Origin: Chloroflexota bacterium
Lineage (GTDB): Bacteria > Chloroflexota > Dehalococcoidia > SM23-28-2 > RBG-16-64-32
Assembly (NCBI GenBank): GCA_022564695.1
Contig: JADFKX010000081.1
Coordinates: 1-8,802, forward strand
Length of the DNA: 8,802 bases
Direction: 5' to 3'
The notes beneath the pieces were generated by a model. The model was not told the DNA's origin. It did not search any database and saw only the letters and a program-made list of their open reading frames with translations. Numbering within the stretch: position 1 is the first letter of the stretch; every line of letters starts with the position of its first letter. A program made the translations under genes and the position numbers. Positions 1 to 5,164 of the stretch are shown here, piece by piece.

Positions 1-773
1 TCGGGGCCTTTGCAATGAACTTCTTCTCCTACTGGTCATCGGACAAGCTGGTGTTGAAGTTAACGGGCTCGCGGGAGGTGACGCCGGATCAGGAGCCGCA
101 CCTGCACCGCATCGTCGATGAGGTGTCGGCGATGGCGGGGATGCCCAAGCCGAAGGTCTACATAATGCAGAACGACGCCCCCAACGCCTTCGCTACCGGG
201 CGCAACGCCACACACGCGGCTATAGCGGTCACCACCGGCATCATGCGCATTCTGGACGACCGCGAGCTTACGGCCGTGCTGGGCCACGAGCTAGGGCACA
301 TACGCAACCATGACATCCTGGTGAGCGCCATTGCAGTGACGATAGGGGCCGCGATCGGGTTCCTGCCGTGGTTGCTGTTCTTCGGCTTCGGCCGCTCAAG
401 AGGCATCTTCGGCATTGTAGTAATGCTCGTATCGTGGATCCTGGCGCCGATGGCGGCTGGCTTAATCCGCGCGGCGCTCTCGCGGACCCGGGAGTACGGC
501 GCTGACGAGACGGGGGCGCAGATTACGCACACGCCGCTGGCTCTGGCCAGCGCCCTGCAGAAGCTGGAGACGTCCTCACAGGCGCGGCCGATGAAGGTGA
601 ACCCGGCTGTATCGCACCTGTTCATCGTCAACCCGCTCAGCAGCAAGCAGCAGCGGGAGGGCGGCGGCATGGTGATGGGCTTCTTCGGGAACACGTTCAG
701 CACACACCCTCCGGTCAAGAAGCGGGTGGAGCGGCTGAACGAGATCGCGCGCAAGATGGGCAGTTACTCCTAG
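1..773 (+). CDS. htpX: HtpX-like M48 zinc metalloprotease, 5' end missing
   Basis: Integral membrane zinc endopeptidase of family M48B, which in bacteria degrades misfolded membrane proteins. The reading frame is open to the left edge (Gly-Ala-Phe-Ala precede the first Met at 15), and the family normally has two more N-terminal helices, so the true start lies outside the window. Counting from the Met at 15, the family block PNAFATGR is at 56-63, the zinc motif HELGH at 91-95 (catalytic Glu92), and the third zinc ligand is probably Glu160 in SRTREYGAD. Two hydrophobic stretches, about 101-123 and 130-155, fit the usual HtpX hairpin between the zinc motif and the third ligand. The C-terminal HPPVKKRVERL is also typical. 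It ends with TAG at 771-773 and converges on the next gene. Family assignment is secure; the substrate is unknown. Confidence 0.95.
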   Translation, partial: GAFAMNFFSYWSSDKLVLKLTGSREVTPDQEPHLHRIVDEVSAMAGMPKPKVYIMQNDAPNAFATGRNATHAAIAVTTGIMRILDDRELTAVLGHELGHIRNHDILVSAIAVTIGAAIGFLPWLLFFGFGRSRGIFGIVVMLVSWILAPMAAGLIRAALSRTREYGADETGAQITHTPLALASALQKLETSSQARPMKVNPAVSHLFIVNPLSSKQQREGGGMVMGFFGNTFSTHPPVKKRVERLNEIARKMGSYS

Positions 774-800
774 GCCAGGCGAGGCTACGACAGTTTAGGG

Positions 801-823
801 CCGTCCGCCAAGGGCGGCGACGG
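801..823. terminator. Possible bidirectional hairpin between convergent genes
   Basis: The 82-bp gap between the convergent stops contains an imperfect hairpin: CCGTC then CGCC, an AAG loop, then GGCG, a 2-nt bulge and GACGG. It is nested inside a wider inverted repeat, GACAGTT at 789-795 and AACTGTC at 843-849. Position between two converging genes suits a shared terminator, but there is no T-tract on either strand, so an intrinsic terminator of the classical kind is not shown. Confidence 0.3.
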
Positions 824-855
824 CAGCCAGCAATAGCGCTACAACTGTCTTCACC

Positions 856-1473
856 TTACGGGCCTACATATTCAACTGTGGTGAGGAACCTTGCGAAGGC
901 CTTATCGTCCTCGGCAGCGATTCCTTTTTCGACAGCACCGGTCTCAACGTTGATGATCAGGTAGGATCGCCCATTGCTGATGTAGAGATTCGTGCTCGGG
1001 TCTGGGCTGTCTGCTTCCATTAATAAAATTCTGAAGCCCGCCGCATGATCAGGCGGGACGAAGGTGATGTTGCCCCATTTCTCCCGCGGCACGTTGGGCG
1101 GCTCGCCGCTGTATGGCCAGGGACCCGTGCTGCGATCGAGCGTGGCCACGGTGATGTTCTGGAGCATCTGGTCAAGGACAGTACGCAACTCGGGAGGGAC
1201 ACGTTCAAGAATCACTTCTCCTGTCATGGCATCGATAGCAACGCCCAGCGAGGTGTCATAGGAAGGCGCTACTCTCAACACGGGCCGGTCGTCCTGCCAG
1301 TAGCTCTGTATCGGAATCAGACCTGAGCCTTCGGGAATGGCCACCGTGACGTTCAACCACCGCACAACCCGCACCTCCGCCTCGGCGCTATCACTCCCCC
1401 GGCCCAAGGTCCCGTAGGTCAGCCCGCCGGCCACCGCCAGCAGCGCCACCGCCGCGATAATGAACTTTAGCAT
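856..1473 (-). CDS. Exported or membrane-anchored protein of unknown function (205 aa)
   Basis: I do not recognise a family. The N-terminus (residues 1-24) is a Lys followed by a long hydrophobic run with no clear lipobox, so it is probably a signal anchor or signal peptide and the rest lies outside the membrane. Two short strand-turn motifs recur, VAIDAMTGEVI at about 78-88 and LIINVETGAVE at about 172-182, each ending in a 'TG-x-V' turn as in PepSY-type or other small beta-rich domains; this hints at two related subdomains. The start at 1473 is chosen over a GTG at 1515 because a purine-rich ribosome site (AAGGGGAG) lies about 8 nt upstream and the hydrophobic segment then begins at once. 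The GTG lies upstream of the predicted -10 box. A good promoter sits just upstream, so it is probably transcribed alone. Confidence 0.75.
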   Translation of the reverse strand: MLKFIIAAVALLAVAGGLTYGTLGRGSDSAEAEVRVVRWLNVTVAIPEGSGLIPIQSYWQDDRPVLRVAPSYDTSLGVAIDAMTGEVILERVPPELRTVLDQMLQNITVATLDRSTGPWPYSGEPPNVPREKWGNITFVPPDHAAGFRILLMEADSPDPSTNLYISNGRSYLIINVETGAVEKGIAAEDDKAFARFLTTVEYVGP

Positions 1474-1502
1474 GGCTCGTCTCCCCTTATAGAAGCGCCA
1501 CC

Positions 1503-1531
1503 AAAGTAGCGCCACAATACGATCCTGTCAA
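1503..1531 (-). promoter_or_regulatory. Sigma70-type promoter of the exported-protein gene
   Basis: On the minus strand TTGACA (1531-1526), a 17-nt spacer and TACTTT (1508-1503) form a near-consensus promoter. The predicted start point near 1496 leaves a leader of roughly 23 nt holding the ribosome site for the ATG at 1473. This is the strongest -35 box I see in the window, and it settles the gene start. Confidence 0.65.
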
Positions 1532-1617
1532 GGTGTCGTGCTACGGTCTCGGTCCTACCCTTGAGACGTAAGCGGAGACCGGAAAGTTCCCGACGAGGGC
1601 GAAGGGGAGCGTCGCTG

Positions 1618-2085
1618 CTAGCCCTTGAGCGCGGTCAGGCAGGTCTGCGTGTCGGGGATGTCCGTGAAGGTGGGGGAGACGTCTATGTAGCGGACGGCGC
1701 CCTCCTTATCGATGCCGATGACGGCGCGCTCGGAGACGCCGGCCTGGTGGAGGACGCCGTACTTCTCGGAGACGGCGCCGTGGGGGTGGAAGTCGCTGAG
1801 GATGGGGAACTCCACGCCTAGCTGCTTGGCGAAGGCATCCAGGGCCCAGGTGTTGTCCACGCTGACGCCCACTACCACGGCGTCGGAGGAGTCGAAGCTG
1901 GACTTCTCGGCCTGGATGCGGGGCATCTGCTGGGAGCAGACGGGGGAGAAGGCGGCGGGGAAGAAGGCGAGGACGACGTTCTTGCCGCGCTGCTCGCTGA
2001 GGGTAAAGTTGGTGCCTCCGGTGCCCCGAAGGGTGAAGTCAGGGGCGGGGTCACCCACCTTGAGGGTCTTGGTCTGGTCAGTCAT
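1618..2085 (-). CDS. AhpE-like peroxiredoxin (155 aa)
   Basis: Thiol peroxidase of the peroxiredoxin superfamily that reduces hydroperoxides through a peroxidatic cysteine. The active site PAAFSPVC gives Pro43, Ser47 and Cys50; Arg120 in SERAVIGID is the likely conserved active-site arginine. The block LSDFHPHGAVSEKYGV is very close to what I recall of mycobacterial AhpE, so AhpE-like fits better than BCP/PrxQ, although length alone does not separate them. No signal peptide is seen, so it is probably cytosolic. A second cysteine, Cys149, lies seven residues from the C-terminus; the mycobacterial enzyme is one-Cys, so this could be a resolving or partner-contacting cysteine. AAGGAG lies 6 nt before the ATG. 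The HD-domain gene ends 74 nt upstream, so it may share that operon or have its own weak promoter in the gap. Confidence 0.92.
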   Translation of the reverse strand: MTDQTKTLKVGDPAPDFTLRGTGGTNFTLSEQRGKNVVLAFFPAAFSPVCSQQMPRIQAEKSSFDSSDAVVVGVSVDNTWALDAFAKQLGVEFPILSDFHPHGAVSEKYGVLHQAGVSERAVIGIDKEGAVRYIDVSPTFTDIPDTQTCLTALKG

Positions 2086-2103
2086 GGTGTGCTCCTTCTA
2101 GCC

Positions 2104-2115
2104 GGTCTCAAGACC
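2104..2115. promoter_or_regulatory. Quasi-palindrome just upstream of the AhpE-like gene
   Basis: GGTCTCAAGACC has two perfect 5-bp arms around a 2-bp centre and lies 18 bp upstream of the peroxiredoxin ATG, just above its ribosome site. This is a reasonable place for a dimeric repressor or sensor site. No regulator is identified and short palindromes arise by chance, so this is a weak call. Confidence 0.25.
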
Positions 2116-2134
2116 TGGCAACTGTGTTGGCTAT

Positions 2135-2152
2135 GGAGCCCTGGAGGGCTCC
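2135..2152. terminator. Perfect 7-bp GC-rich hairpin after the HD-domain gene
   Basis: GGAGCCC, a four-base TGGA loop (TCCA on the minus strand) and GGGCTCC form a strong hairpin 7 bp downstream of the HD-domain stop codon. On the minus strand it is followed by ATAGCC rather than a T-run, so full intrinsic termination is doubtful. It may act as a partial terminator or 3' stabiliser between the operon and the downstream peroxiredoxin gene. Confidence 0.45.
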
Positions 2153-2159
2153 GCTGGGT

Positions 2160-2735
2160 TCATGTCGGGCCGGCGATGCCCAGTTCGTTCGATACCGGCT
2201 TCAGCGCTTCGATGACGAATTCGATGTGTTCGTCCAGGTCGACGCCGAGCTGGTCGGCGCCCTTAACGACGTCGTCGCGGTTGATGGCGCGGGCGAAGCT
2301 CTTGTCCTTCATCTTCTTTCGCACTGCCCGCACATCCACCTCGTGGATGCTCTTGTTGGGCCGGACGAGGGCGACGGCGATGACGAGGCCGGTTAGCTCA
2401 TCGACGGCGTATATGGCGCGGTCCATGGGCGTCTTTCGTTCCAACTCCAGGTAGTCCGCGTGGCATAGGATGGCGTAGACGATCTCCTCCGGCCAGCCGC
2501 GCTGGCGCATGATCTCGGCGCCCTTGACGGGGTGCTCCTCGGGGTTGGGATGGGCCTCGTAGTCGAAATCGTGGAGGAGGCCGACGATACCCCACTGCTC
2601 CTCGTCGCCGCTGAACTTGCGGGCGTAGGCGCGCATAGCCGCCTCCACGGCGAGGCCGTGCTTGCGCAGGGGTTCCGTCTTGGTGTACTCGCAGAGCAGG
2701 TCCCAGGCGGCCCGGCGATCATAGGCATCGCTCAT
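2160..2735 (-). CDS. HD-domain phosphohydrolase-like protein (191 aa)
   Basis: Member of the HD superfamily, metal-dependent phosphohydrolases acting on nucleotides or phosphoesters. Visible metal ligands are His26 (RKHGLAVE), His55-Asp56 (GLLHDFDYE) and Asp112 (AVDELTGL), the H...HD...D pattern; His68 and His92 may add to the site. It has no extra catalytic or sensory domain, and the length suits stand-alone HD proteins. The substrate cannot be read from sequence. The ATG at 2733-2735 overlaps the TGA of the LysM gene as ATGA, implying translational coupling. The frame stays open for 77 more codons upstream, but that part runs antiphase through the lipoprotein gene and gives an artificial His-rich peptide, so the short start is preferred. 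It is the last gene of the three-gene operon read from about 4010. Confidence 0.88.
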   Translation of the reverse strand: MSDAYDRRAAWDLLCEYTKTEPLRKHGLAVEAAMRAYARKFSGDEEQWGIVGLLHDFDYEAHPNPEEHPVKGAEIMRQRGWPEEIVYAILCHADYLELERKTPMDRAIYAVDELTGLVIAVALVRPNKSIHEVDVRAVRKKMKDKSFARAINRDDVVKGADQLGVDLDEHIEFVIEALKPVSNELGIAGPT

Positions 2736-3154
2736 TCTTCGTCCCCCGTGGGCGTGGGAGTGGCCGTGGCAGTGGCCGTGGGCGTGGGTGTGGGCGTAGC
2801 CGTAGGCGTGGCTTGAACTGGTGGCATCTTCAACTCCTGGCCGACGTTCAGGGTAGTGGGATCGTCGATGTCGTTGAGTTCTTGGAGGTCGTTCACGTCC
2901 ACGCCGCACTTCTCGGCTATGCTGAAGGGTGAGTCGCCGGCCTCGACGGTGTAGGTCTCGCCACACTCGCCGATGGCCGCAGCAGCCGTAGGGGTTGGGA
3001 TAGGTGTGGGCTGAGGTGAGCGCTGGTCGAAGGGCGGCGTGCCCGTGGCGTTCGGCTCTTCGTCCAAGAGGAAGTCGCCTTCGCCGTTACAGGCGATGGC
3101 GATGAGGGCTAGGGCGCTGAACGCCAGGAGCAGGAGCGCTAGGGTGCGGGCCAT
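2732..3154 (-). CDS. LysM-domain lipoprotein with Thr-Pro-rich linkers (140 aa)
   Basis: Predicted surface lipoprotein that binds peptidoglycan or a related glycan. The hydrophobic signal (3-20) ends in LIAIAC, with Cys22 as the likely lipidated residue; the -3 position is Ala, so the lipobox is acceptable but not ideal. A Pro/Thr-rich linker (about 38-57) leads to one LysM domain at about 66-110 (YTVEAGDSPFSIAEKCGV through LNVGQELKMP). Cys64 and Cys83 could form a disulfide. The C-terminus is a TP/TA-repeat tail ending in acidic GDEE, a style frequent in Chloroflexota exported proteins. The start is supported by AGGGAGGAG about 5 nt upstream. It lies 25 nt after the membrane-protein gene and overlaps the HD gene by 4 nt, so all three are probably one transcript. 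There is no catalytic domain; its role is likely anchoring or wall contact. Confidence 0.88.
   Translation of the reverse strand: MARTLALLLLAFSALALIAIACNGEGDFLLDEEPNATGTPPFDQRSPQPTPIPTPTAAAAIGECGETYTVEAGDSPFSIAEKCGVDVNDLQELNDIDDPTTLNVGQELKMPPVQATPTATPTPTPTATATATPTPTGDEE
2747..2812 (-). repeat. Low-complexity TP/TA codon repeat in the lipoprotein tail
   Basis: About 66 bp made of ACN-CCN and ACN-GCN codons encode the Thr-Pro/Thr-Ala tail (residues 115-136). On the plus strand it reads as GTGGGCGTGGG-type units with several closely spaced G-runs. It is short-period DNA that could change length by slippage. The antiphase frame gives a run rich in His-Ala and His-Gly that is not expected to be translated. 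Confidence 0.7.
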
Positions 3155-3179
3155 ATCGTCTCCTCCCTTGTTGGTCTCA

Positions 3180-4004
3180 TCACGTGGGGACCGCCGTTGC
3201 GAACAGAAGCCCCTTGGCCAGTACCTCGCCGGAGATGACGAGGGCCATAGCGATGTACAGCAGTCCGGTGGCGGATTGCATGGCGCGGACGCCGCTGGAG
3301 TCGAACGCCATGTAGGAGAGCGCGAAGGGGAAGGCGAGGCCGCCGCCGACGCGCATCCAGAAGAACGGGTTGAGGCCGATCGGCGTATCCAGGGAGTTGG
3401 CGATTGGGTCGCGGGGGAGGGCCAGGGAGGGGATGAGGAGGAGGGCCTGGAAACCGAGCGCCAGGAGAAGGACGAACGTCATCTCCCGCAACGGTTGCTC
3501 CGGCAGCCGCGGCGTGACCAGGTACCAGTGGCCCAATATCATCCCCATGGTGACGGCGCCGACGACGATAGCGCCGATTGTGAGGCTGAGTAGGGTGCCC
3601 AGGTAGCCCCAGGTGGGAAGAGCGAACACCTGCGAAAGGAGGGCGATGGCGGCCAGCCCGGCGGCGGAGGCGAGACCGCCGGCGACTAGCCCCGGCCGGC
3701 GGGCCCCGCGCAGGGTGAGCAAGACGTAGGGCAGGGTAAGGGCGAACACGAGCGCCAGGGCGATGCGTGTCGGGGGCATGTAGGAGGGGTCCAGCGGGTA
3801 GCCGTCCACCTCGTTCGATACTGAGAGCTTGGCGGCGATCCAGAAGGTGAGGCCGGCGGTGACGAATACGAGTGCGGCGCCGAACTTGATGAAGGAGGCA
3901 ACGGTTGTGCCCCGCATGTCGGCGAGCCAAAGCACCCAGAGTCCGCCGATGGCGAACTCAGCGAAGATGATGAGGAGCGTGTAGGGAAGGGCGTCCGCGC
4001 TCAT
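3180..4004 (-). CDS. Eight-helix integral membrane protein of unknown family (274 aa)
   Basis: I do not recognise the family. Eight hydrophobic segments are visible at about 7-29, 35-60, 80-98, 105-128, 133-161, 174-196, 213-235 and 246-270, with short loops and no large soluble domain. Possible functional residues in or near the membrane are Glu16 in helix 1, His159 in GHWYLVTPRLP at the end of helix 5, and Glu260 in helix 8. A transporter-like or quinone/haem-linked role is possible, but nothing proves either. The ATG at 4004 places helix 1 correctly. A promoter lies just upstream with its -10 box only 12 bp from the ATG, so the mRNA leader would be about 5 nt and no real Shine-Dalgarno site remains. 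First gene of the operon with the LysM lipoprotein and the HD protein. Confidence 0.8.
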   Translation of the reverse strand: MSADALPYTLLIIFAEFAIGGLWVLWLADMRGTTVASFIKFGAALVFVTAGLTFWIAAKLSVSNEVDGYPLDPSYMPPTRIALALVFALTLPYVLLTLRGARRPGLVAGGLASAAGLAAIALLSQVFALPTWGYLGTLLSLTIGAIVVGAVTMGMILGHWYLVTPRLPEQPLREMTFVLLLALGFQALLLIPSLALPRDPIANSLDTPIGLNPFFWMRVGGGLAFPFALSYMAFDSSGVRAMQSATGLLYIAMALVISGEVLAKGLLFATAVPT

Positions 4005-4016
4005 GGGCCGTTTCTC

Positions 4017-4045
4017 ATGATAGGGTCAAAGGGTTGGCCGGTCAA
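4017..4045 (-). promoter_or_regulatory. Promoter of the membrane protein-LysM-HD operon
   Basis: On the minus strand TTGACC (4045-4040), a 17-nt spacer and TATCAT (4022-4017) match the sigma70 pattern well. The -10 box ends 12 bp before the ATG at 4004, predicting a start point near 4010 and a very short leader. Confidence 0.6.
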
Positions 4046-4050
4046 AGGGT
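4024..4050. repeat. 11-bp direct repeat with 16-bp period over the operon promoter
   Basis: GGTCAAAGGGT occurs at 4024-4034 and again at 4040-4050, with a start-to-start period of 16 bp. The second copy contains the -35 box and the first fills the spacer next to the -10 box. The copies may be paired regulator sites, or a tandem duplication of the -35 region. Confidence 0.45.
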
Positions 4051-4084
4051 CAGCTGGCGGCATAAGACCGCCACGAACGGTCGG

Positions 4085-4210
4085 GCCTCGCTCAGTGCGA
4101 CGCGCCACAATAGCGTGGTGAGGGAGGAACCGGATCGCCAGGAGCCTGCCCTGAGCCATGCCTACCGGCAGGCAGGCCTGTCGAAGAGTTGGGTGTTGAA
4201 GGCGATGCGG
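4085..4210 (+). repeat. Diverged copy of the DinB-gene promoter and first codons, interrupted
   Basis: Positions 4085-4121 match 6391-6427 at 35 of 37 bases with no gap, including the -10-like box (CACAAT here, TACAAT at the DinB gene) and the GTG start (4118 here, 6424 there). The next 23 bases are only about 57% alike. After exactly nine codons from the GTG, both copies continue with TGGGTGTTGAAGGCG plus TGCGG (20 of 21 bases), but here a 45-bp insert at 4145-4189 comes first. Beyond 4210 the copies stop matching. The frame stays open through the insert and ends at a TAG (4286-4288), yet what follows does not resemble DinB. It is best read as a non-functional duplicated gene end, though a short peptide from the GTG at 4118 cannot be excluded. 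Confidence 0.6.
4142..4186. repeat. REP-like intergenic element with a nested palindrome
   Basis: CCCTGAGCC at 4149-4157 and TGTCGAAG at 4179-4186 look like the two halves of a common intergenic palindromic repeat of the form CCTGAGC-x-GTCGAAG seen in many environmental bacterial genomes (from memory, not searched). Between them lie about 21 extra bases containing TGCCTACCGGCAGGCA (4159-4174), itself a 16-bp palindrome with one mismatched pair. The arrangement suggests one repeat inserted into another, with GCC on both sides. Confidence 0.5.
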
Positions 4211-4314
4211 CTGCCGTCGGGGTACAGGGTCAGGCTGTCACCATCAGCGAGCGTGGTTATGCCTGATCCATCGGCACTCATGACGTAGTATTGGCCGTCG
4301 CTGCCGGCGAAGGG
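4176..4314 (-). pseudogene. Remnant resembling a PD40/TolB-type beta-propeller repeat
   Basis: The minus strand between the Prx6 stop codon and the REP-like element reads, without a stop, as a peptide containing YYVMSADGSGITTL and then YPDGSRIAF. These are close to the 'Y-V-M-x-A-DGSG-x-T-x-L' and 'S-PDG-x-x-IAF' signatures of PD40/WD40-like propeller repeats (TolB and relatives). Only about 40 codons remain; there is no convincing start or ribosome site, and the frame runs into the palindromic element and stops. It is probably the debris of a larger exported propeller gene. Caveat: 4190-4210 also matches the DinB gene on the opposite strand, so one of these two resemblances in that short part must be chance. 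Confidence 0.4.
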
Positions 4315-4950
4315 CTACTTGTTGGGTTGAGGCGTAATGCGCAAGTACGGCTTAAGCTCTTTGTAACCCTTAGGGAAGAGCTTGTCGGCCTCCTCGTTTG
4401 AGATGGCGGGCAAGATCACAACGTCTTCACCAGACTTCCAGTTCGCGGGGGTCGCCACTTTCTCGTACTCCGTGAGCTGCAGCGAGTCGATGACCCGCAG
4501 CAGTTCGCCGAAGTCACGTCCGGTCGCTGCCGGATAAGTCAGCATTAGACGCACCGTCTTGTTCGGGTCGATGATGAACACCGAGCGTACAGTCGCCGTC
4601 GCCTCGGCGTTCGGGTGAATCATGTCATAGAGCTCCGACACTTTGCGGTCCTCGTCAGCCAGAAGCGGGAAGTTGAGCGCCGCACCTTGGGTCTCTTCGA
4701 TATCGCTTGCCCAGCCCTTGTGAGACTCGATGGAGTCCACGCTAAGGCCGATCACCTTCACGTTGCGCTTGTCGAACTCCGGCTTGAGATGCGCAACCTG
4801 TCCCAGTTCGGTGGTGCACACCGGGGTGAAGTCAGCTGGGTGTGAGAATAGGACTGCCCAGCTGTCACCGATCCAATCGTGGAACGCGATCTCTCCCTCC
4901 GTTGAATTCTGTGTGAAGTCAGGGGCTTTGTCGCCTAGTCGTATCGCCAC
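4315..4950 (-). CDS. 1-Cys peroxiredoxin, Prx6 type (211 aa)
   Basis: Cytosolic peroxiredoxin of the Prx6/1-Cys class, reducing hydrogen peroxide and organic hydroperoxides. The active site HPADFTPVC gives His37, Pro38, Thr42 and peroxidatic Cys45, followed by TTELG; Arg122 in VRSVFIIDP is the likely active-site arginine. The block TYPAATGRDFGELLRVIDSLQL and the long C-terminal arm (ATPANWKSGEDVVILP) are diagnostic of this class. Cys45 is the only cysteine, so reduction must depend on an external thiol. The length of 211 aa is normal. The ATG is preceded by AAGGAGGT, the best ribosome site in the window. It lies 214 nt downstream of the SQR-like flavoprotein gene on the same strand; a TAATAT at 5031-5026 could be a -10 box, but no good -35 accompanies it. 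Confidence 0.95.
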   Translation of the reverse strand: MAIRLGDKAPDFTQNSTEGEIAFHDWIGDSWAVLFSHPADFTPVCTTELGQVAHLKPEFDKRNVKVIGLSVDSIESHKGWASDIEETQGAALNFPLLADEDRKVSELYDMIHPNAEATATVRSVFIIDPNKTVRLMLTYPAATGRDFGELLRVIDSLQLTEYEKVATPANWKSGEDVVILPAISNEEADKLFPKGYKELKPYLRITPQPNK

Positions 4951-5164
4951 GAGTTACCTCCTTAATGATGGGGCTTGTCCGCTGTGAACCAGTTCGAATC
5001 CCAGGCGAAAACGAAATGGCGTCGCAATATTACCAAAGCCAACTGCTAAGAGCCAGCAGATCGAGTTTATTCTGCGCCACGATGGCTTCGTGCACCCTGC
5101 GACTTCGATGTCGCACAATCCACCCTACACGCCTGATGAGCTGAAACTCTACGCGCCTAGGCGA

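Noticed and set aside
1545..1580. GGTCTC and GAGACC arms downstream of the AhpE-like gene as a terminator
   Set aside because: The arms are 24 bp apart with an alternative GAGAC pairing in between and no T-run, so no single stable hairpin is favoured.
2736..2966. His-rich N-terminal extension of the HD-domain protein, giving a 268-aa product from a GTG at 2966
   Set aside because: It lies antiphase inside the LysM lipoprotein gene and its composition follows mechanically from the TP codon repeat. The ATG at 2735 with its ATGA overlap is the natural start.
3139..3930. 263-aa minus-strand frame overlapping the membrane protein
   Set aside because: Arg/His/Pro-rich shadow of the eight-helix protein in another frame; it has no domain features.
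4988..5004. AGTTCGAATCCC resembling a tRNA T-loop upstream of the Prx6 gene
   Set aside because: The flanks do not pair into a T-stem, and no anticodon arm or acceptor stem can be drawn around it.
5154..5163. Perfect 10-bp palindrome CGCCTAGGCG just after the SQR-like stop codon
   Set aside because: Too short and without a loop or T-tract to be a terminator; expected by chance in GC-rich DNA.
4951..5164. 214-bp gap between the Prx6 and SQR-like genes searched for small genes or RNAs
   Set aside because: Only the Prx6 ribosome site and a lone TAATAT (5026-5031, minus strand) stand out; no supported ORF, structured RNA or riboswitch is seen.
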